64,000 nucleotides of DNA, from positions 1,736,001-1,800,000 of the forward strand of contig JAPNXP010000017.1 of assembly GCA_028753945.1 (NCBI GenBank). Reading direction: 5' to 3'. Below the pieces are notes generated by a model that searched no databases, was not told where the DNA came from, and saw nothing but the letters and a program-made list of their open reading frames with translations. Source of the DNA: Hexactinellida sp. DTS-2022 (taxonomy: Eukaryota; Porifera; Hexactinellida). The first letter of the stretch is position 1; the number at the start of each line of letters is the position of its first letter. Below are positions 9,116-23,000 of the stretch, piece after piece. Made by a program: the position numbers and the translations under genes.

Positions 9116-10687
9116 ATGGCATTCCCCTCAGCACCGCCTTACAGTAAGGAATTAACATTCGGTGAATCAAAGTCTGCGAGTCATGGCAGACACGCGCGGT
9201 TATTATCGCGGATAGAAGAGGGCACGCGCGCGGAATCTGTCGCATGTGAGACCGCGGTGACAGCTGTTCCTTCTTCTCTCGAGGGGAGAGCTCAAAATAT
9301 TAAAGTCTGGAAAGAATTTCCTAAACAGAACCAAGCAATTACGTTTGCTAATTCAAGTCGCTATAGTGTTGGTGTGTTTTCCTTTGAATCCGCGAAATTT
9401 GGCACAGCTGGACAGCGTCATTTCGTAGTCAGTGCCCTCCACACTTTCGTGCATCGCTACTTAGACCTGTTAGAAGCGCAGGCAGCTCACTTCTACGAGG
9501 TCATTACAGAGGGCACTGTATGTAGACTATACTTCGATATAGAGTATTATAAACAGAGCAACCCATTAGTAGACGGGATAGAGGTGTTGGAAATATTCAT
9601 TCAATTCGTTTGTTATTGTTTGTATGATTTATTCGGTATTCACTGCGATCGGCAACAAATCCTAGATTTAGATTCGAGTAGCGAAAATAAGTTTTCGCGT
9701 CATTTGATATTTCACTTCGCTGATGCGGTGTTTCAGAATAACAGCGAAGTTGGGAAATTCGTAGATTTCATATGCAGCGAGTTGCGTGCGCTTAAATCAA
9801 CCTCCTCATTTCAGTACATAGATCCCACTCCTACACACTCTGTGTCTAAGCTAGTCAGCTGGAAACTTAGTGTAAACTGCCCTGCCAAGGAATCCTTGTT
9901 GAAACTATTTGTTAAGAGCGATAAAGGTAGCGAAGTTTTGATCTGCGACGAAGGAGTTTATACCAAAAACAGGAATTTTCGACTCTACATGTCTTCTAAG
10001 TTAGGAAAGGATATTAGCTTAAAACTTGCTAACGAAAACAAGTTTATAACAAAACAAACTGATCCACTGCTAGATCCTAGAACCAAGCACATCAACATAC
10101 TATTCGACTCTCTCATATCTCACACTCCGTTTGATACTAACCTGAGAATTCTCTCATTTACGCATCCGTCCTTACCATTGGAGCCCGATCACTCTACCCT
10201 GCCCTCTTATAAGCTCTCTAATACAGATATTGGCCCCAGCATAGAAAGCGGAGAATCCTCGCCTTTCCCTCTGCTAGACGCGTTTATTATGTCTATAATA
10301 ACAGGAGACGGAGTGAATGGTAGAATACGTAGAGTTACGTATTTCTCGGAAGGCAGGGCTGTCATGTTTGACATAGCAGGGCACCGCTACTGCGAGAATA
10401 TACAGAGACACCACAGGAGTAACAACATTATGATAATAGCCAATCTGGAGAGAATGACGTATTACCAGAAATGCTACGACCCTGAGTGCAAACGAGTTCA
10501 GTTCAAATCTAATGAAATGCCGATTCCAATAGAAATATATTCTGAGGACATTGAGGAAAATGAGCATTTTGATACTGAAATTAATATCGATACTATAACG
10601 GACTTTTCTGAAGATATCAGCGACAACGAGTGGATGCAAATAGCTGAGGAGTTGGAAACCTCAGCTGTTTATGCGATGGAACCTTAA
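9116..10687 (+). CDS. PRIMPOL: DNA primase-polymerase PrimPol (523 aa)
   Basis: AEP-superfamily enzyme that re-primes stalled forks and tolerates lesions in nucleus and mitochondria. Catalytic metal ligands are in LYFDIEY (D141, E143). SRHLIFHF (S194, H196) is the second AEP motif, and YTKNRNFRLYMSSKLGK is the conserved motif III region. The zinc knuckle is complete: the C of YCENIQRHH, its second H, and both C of KCYDPEC, matching the human C-H-C-C set with correct spacing. The acidic end (FSEDISDNEWMQIAEELE) resembles the RPA-binding motif. The N-terminal 70 residues are not conserved. Length is near human (560). Single exon, while vertebrate genes are multi-exon. Confidence 0.95.
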   Translation: MAFPSAPPYSKELTFGESKSASHGRHARLLSRIEEGTRAESVACETAVTAVPSSLEGRAQNIKVWKEFPKQNQAITFANSSRYSVGVFSFESAKFGTAGQRHFVVSALHTFVHRYLDLLEAQAAHFYEVITEGTVCRLYFDIEYYKQSNPLVDGIEVLEIFIQFVCYCLYDLFGIHCDRQQILDLDSSSENKFSRHLIFHFADAVFQNNSEVGKFVDFICSELRALKSTSSFQYIDPTPTHSVSKLVSWKLSVNCPAKESLLKLFVKSDKGSEVLICDEGVYTKNRNFRLYMSSKLGKDISLKLANENKFITKQTDPLLDPRTKHINILFDSLISHTPFDTNLRILSFTHPSLPLEPDHSTLPSYKLSNTDIGPSIESGESSPFPLLDAFIMSIITGDGVNGRIRRVTYFSEGRAVMFDIAGHRYCENIQRHHRSNNIMIIANLERMTYYQKCYDPECKRVQFKSNEMPIPIEIYSEDIEENEHFDTEINIDTITDFSEDISDNEWMQIAEELETSAVYAMEP

Positions 10688-11057
10688 TTCTATTTATGCT
10701 AAGTAATCAGGGCATTGATTAAACCTGGGAGAATATTGGAAAGCCTATGATCCACCTATTGTATATAAATGGAACTTTAGGATAATTTAGCTTTTTATAG
10801 GAGTTAGCTGCCTCAGTACAGTCCAGGTCTGCTTAATTTGAAGATTTTTATTATGAACAAACCCTAGTCCCAATTTAACAACTTACATAGGGTTTGTATT
10901 AAGTTGAGTTCGCTTATAATGAAGTCTCTCTATTATGAACACAATTTTTGATCCCTTAAAAGAACCTGACTGTAGTTAACTAATCTTTACTATTTGTTGT
11001 TACCCTAGCTACACTAGTTGGTCTATGTTATGTGACTTATCCTGAGAGGTTAATCGA
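10688..11057. other. PrimPol / RNF213 intergenic region
   Basis: It holds a TATA-like TATATAAAT at about 10760 and one family-E element (10817-10974). No gene seen. Confidence 0.45.
10817..10974 (+). mobile_element. Family-E MITE, copy 1 (TIR ACAGTCAGGTCTGCTTA type)
   Basis: It starts TACAGTCCAGGTCTGCTTA and ends AAAGAACCTGACTGTA. A sister copy is at 45241-45420 and shares GAGTTCGCTTAT and TCTATTATGAACACAATTTTT. TA target, non-coding. It lies before the RNF213 start codon, so it may be in the 5' leader or promoter. Confidence 0.75.
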
Positions 11058-14000
11058 ATGGCAGAGAATATAGAAATGGCTGAGAAGCCGGAGTTACCAG
11101 AGGGCCCCACTCTTTATAAAATGCACAATGGTTTGTTAACAATTCAATATTAATTAATTGTTTTGACACAAGATATTATCCTATAGCTTTGCATATAACT
11201 GTTGAGCTCAATCCTCCTGAGAAATCCGAGAAGTTCGTATTCTCGATCAGCTGTTTCTCTAAGCTGACTCAGGGCATTCACGAGCAGCAGCTGATCCTAG
11301 CTGACGAAGAGGATGTGGACGTAACACAGCTGAGAATCCTACTTATAAACTGCCAGTCAGACAAGCTAGCTCAACAGCTGGACCAGGCGACTCACAAGAG
11401 CACCATTCAAGCGATAATAATTCTGAACGCAAGTGATGAACACTTTGCTACGGCCAGTGACTATATAAACAGGTTTAATTTCCCGCTTCTATTTGTGGAG
11501 GAAAATTGTGAGAAAATAATTGAGCTCTTCAAGTATCCCGAACTCAAGGCTGAGGTGAGCTTGAAGGAGTATAAAGAGATGGCTCACAAACACAGGATAA
11601 TTGTACCGCCTCCACTTAACAAGGATTCCAAAGGTACACAATCTTATTATACTTTCTAGACTCTAATCCATTGATTAGAATTAGACACATGTTTCGGCTG
11701 AGTTACAGTATACTGTAGTTAAAATACGAACACCAGGGGACCGTTGTAATTTGTTCGTATTAACCTTAGTCATTCGCATGCAATTGTATAGGCTAGGGAA
11801 ATTAAGCCCTGTACTCCTTAACCGATATTTCTCCTTATCTGTGTTTGTACAAGTATTAAGGAGAGTCTACTGTATGTCGCGTATAACATTAATTTATTGA
11901 ATATTCTACTTATTTTCTAGAACCATTCCAGCACGTATCGGAGCTGCTGGGCACTGACTCTATGAAGCCTCGCTCCATGCAGGATAACCCGAGACTCTTC
12001 TTTGAGATTCTTAAGATTATCCGTATCGCCAGAGAGGACGATAATCAAAAGAGAACAAAGGTGTGTTTGTTTATCTATCAACTTAATTTTTCTGATCTTA
12101 TTTACATTTATTTGTTGTATTTATTTGAAAATAGAAAGCTAGAAGAATATACGAAGAGGGACTTTCTCCTTATTTGAAATATTCAGAAGCAAAAACTGAC
12201 TTCCTTTACTATATTATGTTCATTAAAGAAATGTGAGTCTTGTTACTTAACTTATTTTAATTCCTTTTAAGCAGTGATGTGCTCCGTTACTAGTAACGGA
12301 GTAACGGTAACGGTAACGGTAACGGAAAAAGTAACGGTAACGGGTATCGACAAGTAACGGTAACGGAAAAAAGTAACGGTAACGGGCGTCGCGGAGTAAC
12401 GGTAACGGAAAAAAGTAACGGTAACGGGCGTCGCGGAGTAACGGTAACGGAAAAAAGTAACGGTAACGGGCATCGCCGAGTAACTGTAACGGAAAAAAAG
12501 TAACGGTAACGGACATTCGTTACTTTTAACTAGTTACCATTATCTTTAATCAGTTACTCTTACCATTACAATACTGTAACACAGTAACCGTTACTACGTT
12601 AAACTTATTCCATTGCCATTACAACGTCATTTTAAATCAGTTACCGTTAAATTAAGGTAACTACTGAATAAAGGTAAACGGATAAAATTAACAAAAGTAA
12701 CGGAGTAACGGCAACGGAAGAAATAAAGTAACGGTAACGGAGTAAAGTAACGGTAGAAAAATAAGTAACGGTAACGGAGTAACGGTAACGGAACAAATAA
12801 AGTAACGGTAACGGAGTAACGGTAACGGGATATATAAAGTAACGGTAACGGAGTAACGGAGTAACGGAAGATTTAGTAACGGAGCACATCACTGCTTTTA
12901 AGCCATTTTATTTTCAAGATTTTCTCTCGAAGCGGCTAAAGTGACTGAGGCTATTTTCCCTTTCTTCAGCGCAGTTTCAGCTCAGCATGTTCTCCCCAGA
13001 GATCTGAAGGAAATCTTCAAATCCTTCTACACAACCTGGTAATTATAACTAATTATAAGCACTACCCAACAAGTTATACAGATCTAAATTGACTTTAGTT
13101 ATCCTTAATGCAATTGCTATTGGCTGTCCCACTCATTAGAATTACGTAATTATTCTACAATTTCTCTACGAATATAGCACAAGTCCAACTGCGATATTTG
13201 GTTGCGACTCGATGCCTAAAAAGATACTAGAATTCATGAGGAGCGAGAAAACATCTTTCAAACAAACGAAGGAAGCAAAAGACTTGGCTGATAAACTATT
13301 TTGGTGTAAGTGTGTTGAATTATATTTACAATTACATGCAACACTTTAACGAACATTAAAAACAACAATCAATTCTTTATAATATTCATTTCTTTTGCAG
13401 CGAATTTCTACCTTTTGATGGAAGAACAGTTTGAATCATCATTCGCTACTGAGCATTTTGCTAATTTCTATTGGAACAACTTTTTCACACAGGTATGCTC
13501 CTCTGATATTTATAAAATTAGCTGTCATATTTTCTTGGATATCCCCCCATTCGTAGAAATGTAAGGTTCCGATTAATGAGGATTCTGCTGCTACATTTCG
13601 TGTGCTGTCTGAGGCTGTCATCATGGGCAAAGAAATGGGAATATCTCCGGAACGATGTATACAGCCCTGTCACTTCATTTTGCTCATCAAGAAAGAGAAA
13701 AGCTTGAAGAATATCTGGTCAGTTACAAGCTGAACACAGTAGAACCTCGCTAGTACGAACACGGTTAATACGAACAAACAGTTCCTCAAAATCAGGTCCC
13801 TACAATGGCTATTCAATTTGGTATTACTCCGGTTAATACGAACTCCAGATAAAGTAAACAAATCTACCGTCCGTTGGTGTTAGTATTAACGAGATTCTAC
13901 TGATGTGACTACTTTATCAATACTGAGTATATAATCAATCTTTCTATTAGTTTTGTGTTAGAAAAGTTATTCACAGTCTCCTCCTACAATGAAGGTCACA

Positions 14001-17000
14001 CGTTCATGATTAAATTTAAAGAATTTTTCTTCCAATGGGATGAGGCTAAATGCGAGACTTTTCTAAAAGACCCAGAGTACACTAATAACGTGAGTATACG
14101 GTGCTGTATTAACTTAGATATTGTTATTAATGAGGGTTTATTATTAGGCTTGCCGGCTTATGAGTTTTCTGGCTGAAGTTGTGTATAAATCGAAAGAAAT
14201 GGCGATTTGTGAGGAAATTAAGAAGAATGAACAGCTGGGACACACGTGGGCTGAGATTTACGGGAATATCGTAGAAATGTGGGCGTCTCCGATTTACAAT
14301 AATAACATTCCTGGCAGTTACCCTGACGACCTGTTGCAATTCAAGATTGGGCTAAAGATAAATCCGGCTTATGGCCTTCTTAGAAAATGGACCCATTCTT
14401 ATATCAACCCAACTGTAAGAGCAATAGCGCTGTTATTGTGTGTTTTAATACTGATTATTTCCATTCACTTTAGTTGGCAAAAATTATCAATCGCACCAAG
14501 CAATACTCCCCAGAAGTTTTCTACACCATCATCACAAAATACACTTTCTTGAGCAAAGAAGTAGGTTTTATTTAATTTCATTATCATACGTATATTCTAG
14601 TTCATTTAACTAACTATAATTCAATTATATAGTTCATGATGAGTTATTTGGAATATTATACTCAAAGCAAGGATGTCTCTCTGCAATACAACATTTGGTC
14701 TCAAATATTTAACATGGCATTTACAGTCAGGTACATCTTACTGAACTAATAATATCATACTTTCTAACGAGACTTCACTGTATTTATACTTATTCCCGTA
14801 GTACAAAGTATGAAGATTCAAAGAGGGTTTTCGAATCGGTTCTAATTTGCCTGCACAAGATATACAAGCAGTACTGCCAGCCGGCCAGATGCAAACAGAT
14901 GCTGCACCAAGGCGTTATACAGTTCATCCTAGATTTGTTTGCTATGAAGATAGAGTGTAGACCTATATACAATCTGGAGAGAATAAACCAAACTGATTCG
15001 TGGAAGAATTTCAAGATTAGCTTCAATAAATTCCCAACACAGATCCAGAATTCTCTCAATAAAATCCTAGTTAGTTTTCAGAGAATATACAGTCGACTCC
15101 GCTTAATAGAGCCACCGGTGAATATATTTCTCCGCTTAATCGGGTCAAAGCGACCTGGTCCCGAGGTGACTCTATTAAACGGAGTTGACTCTATTAAGCA
15201 GAGTCGACTGTATTCTATATTCCCTTACAATTAACATAATGGCTATGCTTTTACAAACAATGTTTATAGGCTGCTCTACCTACCAGGGGAGAAGCTACGA
15301 TTCTTCAAGAGTGGTTTATGCAAATGTTATTAGACGTGAGTTTGTAAGTTTAAATTGTTTAATACATTAAGACATATCTCTCCTTCCAGGCAGCTACACC
15401 TATTCACACAGAAATAATGTCTCCTTTTCCTCTCGTGACAACGCAGAAAGTGTTCCAAGCCACTACTCAAGCTATCCAGGAGTGGTTCACTATATTTGAG
15501 TTACAAGACCTCACGCCTAAGTATTTGTACGCTTGGATTATTCTGGCTGCTTGCTGCAAGAACACTTCTGGGATTAAACACCTCCAACTACACAACATGC
15601 CTGTCTTCATTTTCTTTCTGTTAGACATATACATCAACACAAAACAAATTGCTTCAACGTACGTTGAAGAAGCGAGCATACAAACAGTGGAACAAGAATT
15701 CTCGATCGTACGAGACCATCTGAAATCAGCCGCTTACGACATACAGAAGAATAACGTTACATTCACAATACTGTTTGACTACCTTAAACATCAGGACTCA
15801 ATTTGTAAATTGTACAAAATGGCAGGGCTTGGAGAAGTGTTTACGAAAGAAGAGTTAGGAAAACTGAATACTCTCTATAACCAAGTTAACTGTAAGCTAA
15901 CGAGAAAGCTAATCTTACAACTTCCAAAGAAAACTTTTCCGCCCTGTCCTTGGAAACTGTTGAAAGATGCTCTGGATCAGTTTGGGGTTGAAGTTGAGAA
16001 CCTAAACAGAATACACAAATACTTCAAAATAGTACAAATGGAGAACTCAGAATTTCCCTGTTGTATTGACCCTATGCCAGACATTAAGATAAATGAGTAT
16101 GGGAAAATTACCAAGAATATTCTAGAATTTCTACAACCACTTGAGAAGTACGAAGAGTTTTTCACACACTTTTTCCTTCAGAAAAATGACTTGTTTATGG
16201 CCAGCTTAACTTATTTCTGTCAAAAAGAAAAAGTTGGTGATACACCCCTCTCCATTGAATCTTTCTCTAACGCAGTCTCACAGTCCTATAGTTGGCTTGA
16301 AAATGTTATTCAGGAAAAGTCAACCTTTGCAGATATAAAGCCCATATTCGAATTGCTTGATCTCCATGTGTTGAATATCGATTTGATAAAAAGTCAGTTT
16401 CGTAAGTTCCCCGGTTTCTCGAGTCTGACTCGAGATCTTAATTTCATGGATATGTTCGAATTGCTTCAATACAGAGTGCATCTTCCGGCAATAAAGAGTG
16501 TATGCGACACTTATCTATTGACTGGATGTATCAATAGCAATGAGTATAAGAGAATTAACCAATACTCTGAAAAACTAATGAATGAACTTATTGTAAATTC
16601 TCTTACAATACACGACGCATCTAATTTCCTGTCTGATTTGAGGAAATGTCTATCAGGAGCAAGTCCTCGTAGGCTACGTATTTTCGATGTAATGTTGAGT
16701 GCGAAAGAATTCTATAACTTTCTTACTGATCCCGAGAACGAATATTATAAGCCTGAACGTCGCAAACTTTTCTTCGACGAAATCCAGATCATCACAGGTG
16801 ATTTACAGAACGAAGATTACAATGATAAGATACTGAGTCATCTCCTGATTGCTTACAACTTTATAATTCCATTCTGCTTCAAAGAACACAGCTTTAGAGA
16901 GCTAATGAAGCTAATCGCGTCAGAAGATTTTAAGAACGGAGAGGAATCTGGTTTCGAGCAGCTGGAAACTGTGAATCGGAACATTCAGCAGATCCGTCTC

Positions 17001-20000
17001 TGGTTTATCAGAAGCAGGGGCGAGGCGGCTCAGAACGACTCACAGCAGCTGACCGACATCCTACAGAATGGAACTTTCGAGTTAAACATAAACGATAGAA
17101 CTCTCCATCAGGGCGAAACCTCTCCCATCTCACTTCTCGAAGCGAGCAAAGGCATTCCACTCCCAGATAACGCGCCGGGCTCAGACTCATTGTGTTTTCC
17201 AATTCTACTCAAATACGGTCAGTCTACTAAGAAGCGAAGACAGAGTTCTATGGCCGATTCTCTCTCGCCGCTAAATTCTCTGAGACAGCCTACACTTATA
17301 ATTAAGGTCATGAATCAGGACATGATTGATGAGTTTGTGAGAAAGCTTGGTTTTCTAGAATTTGATAAGAACGACTCTCTTCGCGAAAAAACTCAGAAAT
17401 TTAGGGCGTTCTATTCCGACATTGTTAAACTATACAAACTTCTAACACAGCTTCACTACTACGGACACCCAAAATACACAACTTGTATTGAAATCCATTA
17501 CCTAACCAAAGATATTCAAGAACTTAAGAGTGAGATTGCCCAATATGAGAGCCTGTTTTATACATGGAAGCAAGGAATCGATAACCGCCACCGAACCTAC
17601 CCTCTCCTGTCCCACTTCACAATGCAGCGAGTGACTTCTATCATAAAACACCTGACCATTAGAGAGTGGGACGAGGCCGCTCAGCTGTTAGCTTTCCTGT
17701 TTAATCGGATGCAAGGACTGCACTCTATGCTAGCCAGTTGGTTGAGTAACAATTTTACTCCCCTGGAGGGCGATGTCAGTTCCGCGGAGCATCTGGGTCA
17801 GCTGTTGGGTATGATGAAGAATAATTCTGAACTGACAGCGTATGTTGCATCTGAGCATGTGCTCATGTGCGAGAGTCTAGTTCCACCTAAAAATCCTGAA
17901 GCAGAAAAACCGTTATTACATAACATTCATAAATACTATAACGTGTCTGATCTCGAGATAATGTCTCTGCTAATTAACTTGTACATCGATAAGCCATTCC
18001 ACATCCCTCACATCACAGAGATTCTCCACTGCACACCCTCAATGGGAGAGGAGGAAATAGAACTATTCCTCAAACGAACTAAGCAATTTCCGCAACTTAT
18101 ATACTCCATGATTAAAGTCAATCTCTTGCCAACAAACTTGCAAGAGAAAATAGTATCTCATATGAGTCAACAGCACTTTGTCGCTCAAACGCATTACATA
18201 GAGACTGGCCCTTCAGTGTTAGGAGAACTATCTACTGTTAGGATACATACCTATGGCACAGACAGTAGAATAGAGGATCCGTATTACCAGTGTCTTGACT
18301 ACTTAAACGCCCAGAAAATATGCCAGGTGATTCTTGTGTACGGATTAGAAGGCGTAGGAAAGACGCACTACATCAAGGAGAAGATAAAACGTGCTAAGGA
18401 GAAGGCAGATATCGATGTGGTTCAGATTGCCATTCATGAGGGGTTCAACTTATCGAGTGTAATTGAGAAAATAAAATCAAAGTTCAGTGCTAACAACCTA
18501 AAGAATGGGAACATTATGTATTTCAATTTCACAATCGCTTGCCCTAGAAGCGATCAAAAGAACAAAAAGTTTCAAGAATTGATGTCTTCAATCTGCTGGT
18601 TCTTTTTTCACATTCTCATATTAGGCTACGTGTATGATGGAGCCTCGGGGAAAGGCTTCTATATGCCGGTGGGTTTGAACTGGCAAATCTACGTAGAAGT
18701 CCCAATCCAGGCCACAGATCTCGAGTACACAGAGGTTCGACTGAGGGACCCTGAACGCTACCTTGAGAACTTTCTGAACTTTGTACCGATCTTAAAGTTT
18801 ATTGGAAGAAAGAAGTTAATAGAGTCAAACAAACCGTATCTCATCGATAAAGAGGTTCAGTTAGTGTGTAAATATCTCCGTGCGAACGAGGAGTATAGGA
18901 ACAGGCGAGGCGTCCGTAATTCTCAAATAGGAATTAATGCTCTCTATCAAGAGGGAAGCGGCTCACCGATAAAGTTTGGGAACAAGTCACAAGTCCCTGA
19001 TGACGAGTGCTACACACTCCTAAGCAAATACATGGTAGCTGAAGTTCAATCCAAGAAGATTCTTCAGAAATTGTTCATAAAATATATGTATCGTCGTTGC
19101 CAGATCCTGGAAACCATGCCTCCATTCAATTTCAATACAGGCAGTACTGTACACATTGAAGTTGACGGAAAGACAAAACAAGTGTGTCTGAAGATGTTGG
19201 GCTCCACCTTAATGGACTTGATGCTGAATGAAGTTAACACTACGTTCTGCAGTCTAATCTCCAGTAGAGAATGGTCATCACTCGATCACCACCAGTTAGT
19301 GTATGACAGTGTGGGAGGGGCATACTCCATTCTATACCTCTCTCTCACACCTGAAAAGCTGCCCCAAGTAATCACACAGGCTTTGGAGACGATCGGCGTG
19401 TTCATACCACAGAGGGAACATCTCGGGAATAGGGACACACTCGACCCGTACCTTGCCAGGGCTATGGGCATCAGACTGCAGGGAGAGGGCAAACGCTTGG
19501 GTGTTATTGACAACGAAAAGTATGTCCTCACATCCGACTTCGTTCTGAAGATGATTAACATAAATGAGCGTAGACTGTGTGGAGTGCCGGTGATAATAGA
19601 AGGGGAGACAGGAGTCGGGAAAACAGAGCTGATGCGAATCCTCTCAATCTTATGGAATATTCCCTACGAAATTAACATAGAGAGATGGAAGAGTATATTC
19701 CATGAAGCTCTGAATGATAAACTCGCGGACGAAGATGAGAAGTTCGTCGGGGAACTGTTCTCTATTGTTGAGAAGGTGGGCTTGTCTTGCACTGAGTTTG
19801 CTAAAATCGATTTATTGAAAGATTTGGATAAACTTGAACAGATGGTAAAAAGATTTTTCACAGCAGTTATAAAGTCCCTCGAAGAGCTAGTAATATTGCC
19901 AGCTTTTTACTTACTTGATTTTGATTGGGATGAAAAGCTTATTGGAAAGATTTTCCATGGCAAGTGTAGTGCCAGCGATTCATATCACATTTCAATATTT

Positions 20001-23000
20001 CTGTGTCGACTCCTGAAAGCACCGTTTATAAAAACTTTTTACAAATACAACATGCACTCCGCTATAACACAAGATAGTATAAAGTTATATTTCGATGAAA
20101 TTATTGAGAGTGCTACCAAAATATATATTCGATGCCAGAAGATTACCAGTAATAATCAAAAACTGATGCACATACCGACTATAACTGTATTTATAGATGA
20201 GATCAACACTTCGTCTTGTCTTGGCCTATTCAAAGAGATCACAATAGACAACTCGATTGATGGTACCCCCCTACCGACCAATCTGTTTGTCATAGCCGCA
20301 TCAAACCCACACAGGTCTGTGTCTGCTCCCATCACTAACCAGGCCAAGGAAAGAGACTGGGTATTGGGTTGGTATCATGTCAATCAGATACACCCCACTA
20401 TGGAGCTACTCAAGTGGAATTTCGGTGCTCTTAACCAAGTACAAGAGAACGAGTATATCTCCAGTTTAATGGCAATCACTGCTAAAAAGTTTGAGAGCAA
20501 ACAGGACAGGTGTATTTCATTCTCAAAGGTGTCACCATCTGACCTCAAACTATTGAGTACTTTCATTTCCAAAGGGCAGAGTCAAGTGAGAGATTTCGCG
20601 CGAGACACTTTAATGAATATCTTCCTCAGGAAAAAGCCGGACACTGAAATTGATAAGGAGAGAGAAGAGAGGATCAAATGTGAGACCATTTCTCGTTCCA
20701 AGAGCTCCGTGAGTCAGCGAGACATCAAGCGAGTATTCACTCTTATAGAATTCTTTGGCTCAATAATGGAAATTCCACCTGAAATGAAGGAATCTGGTGT
20801 GGACCACTTCAGACTCTGTCGCAGGATTATCCTCGTGGCGGTGGGTGTGGTGTACTATCTGAGACTTGACCATCAGTTCCGTAAGGCTTTTAAAGCAGCG
20901 ATAAATATTGACTCTTTTGAAAAGTTTGAGAATATATTCGAATACGAAGTCGATCAGTTTGTTAGCAAAGCAGATATCCCTTATGGGATCGCGAAAACTC
21001 AAGGATTGAAAGAGAATTTATTCGCGACCATTGTTTGCACCATAACCAAGATACCTCTAATAATCGTAGGGCCCCCAGGCACTTCCAAAACCCTATCCTT
21101 TAATCTCACAGTTTCTAACCTGAATAAGGCCAAAGACTCGAAAAGCTATTACTTTCAGCAATCGAACTTCCCCTCCTTAGACGCTCAGTACTACCAGTGT
21201 TCGCGTAAATCTACTTCTAAAGAGATAGAGAATGTTTTCAAACGGGCACTCAAGCGACAAGAAGCAAATGATGAGGCTGGTCTCCCCGTCAACTGTGTTG
21301 TATTCCTAGACGAAGCCGGTCTCCCTGAAGAGCAACAGGATTCTCTTAAAGTGCTGCACTACTTCCTGGATGCTCCCAAGGTTTCCTTCGTAGCTATATC
21401 CAACCATATACTAGACGCAGCTAAGAGCAACAGAGCCATTAATGTGTTCCGGCCGTACCAGAATGATCGCGTGAGTTTAGAGCTATTATTTATTATTTTG
21501 ATAATTACACTAGAACCTCGTTAGTGCGAAGACCAGGGGACTGTCAAAATGCGTTTGACTTATCCGGAATTCGTATTAACCAACATCATTTGTATTGAAA
21601 GGGCTTTGAAGGGGAATAAAATAGTGTTCGTATTAATCGGAATTTCGTATTTACCGTATTATTACTAAGGAGGTTCTACTGTACTTATCTTTGCTAGAAT
21701 GATTTGGAAGAGCTCGCCAAAGGCTGCTTCTACCAAGACGAGAACACTTCTAAAGTTACGGAAGAGCTGAAAGGGAAACTGAAACAGTTCTGCAATGCTT
21801 ACATTAAGTTAGAGAGCCATCTACAGTGAGTTGTTTGTACACAGTTTATTAAAGGGTTACTTACTTAAATAAAAACTGGTTTCGCAAAGATGAACTTTTC
21901 ATATAAAAAATATCTTGCCAGTGCCTAAAAATTACATTAGAAAAGGTGTTGCCTGATATTAACAACATATTTGTGTCTGTAGTGATATTGAGCGATCTGA
22001 CTTCTTTGGCATGCGTGACTTTATTCACTTCCTCAATTACCTGAATCGTCACTCTACCGTGCTGAGTGGTATCACAGAGATGATGGTGGTGCGCGCTCTG
22101 GAGAGAAACTTCTCAGGAATAGACAGTAAAACATTTCTAAACATCCTCACACATTTTGCTCCAGAACAGGTTACAACTAGTTTATATAATTAATACAGTA
22201 GAACGTACCTGGACTAGTATATACTTTGTCTTAATCCGTACTACTATTGTTTAATAATGTTTATGAAGCACTATGTATTTCTATGTATGGTAAACTCGGT
22301 TAGTACGTACACTCGGATAATACGTACTTAGTTTCCATTCCCGAGGTGGACGTTATACTGTACAATATAACTGTACTAAGGCTATACTACACTATTCTGA
22401 TATTAGGAGGAGACACAGCTGAAGCATCTTCTCAGAAACACTGTAGACGTGCTCGACTGTAGTCTCAAAGACAAGAGTGTGCGTCCCCTCAAGAAGGGGG
22501 GCGGGAAGCTGGTCGAGGTTCGCTTTAAGCTCATAATCGACGCCAGCGAGGACGACACGGTTATCCGTCTGCTGTTCCGACACAACATACTCGACTCCAG
22601 GGCCAGACACTTTGTGTGCACAGACTTCCTAGAAGACGACGAGATGCAGAAAGTTAATCTGGTGTCAGCCATTCAGAACGCCGCTTCTCAGGGCCTGACG
22701 GTTATAATGAGTCATGGCGATGACATATTCGAATGCTTCTACGATGTATTCAACCAAAACTATAGAGAAATAAATGACGCCAAGACGGGAGTTCGCTACT
22801 ACGCAAACATAGCGATTGGCTCTCACACGAAGCCTTGTAGAATCCACCCGGACTTCCAGTGTATTGTGCACATGCACAAATCAGAAATAGCATCGGCCCC
22901 CGCGCCATTCCTAAACCGATTCGAGAAGTTTCTAATCACGCAGGAGGATATTAAGAACGCTACGCTCACAGCAATCCCTAACTCTATGAACAAACTCGTT

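Larger units (their letters stand above)
12233..12902. other. RNF213 intron 4, enlarged by a hAT-like insertion
   Basis: Without the 623-bp element and one copy of its target duplication the intron would be about 39 bp. Donor GTGAGT is at 12233 and the acceptor AG at 12901-12902 lies inside the right target duplication. Confidence 0.7.

Noticed and set aside
12290-12890. Interstitial telomere repeat
   Set aside because: The unit is GTAACGG, not TTAGGG-like, and the array is bounded by hAT TIRs and a target duplication.
12247-12892. Minus-strand ORFs coding for repeated RYRYFFPLPLL-type peptides
   Set aside because: They are translations of the GTAACGG repeat inside the MITE.
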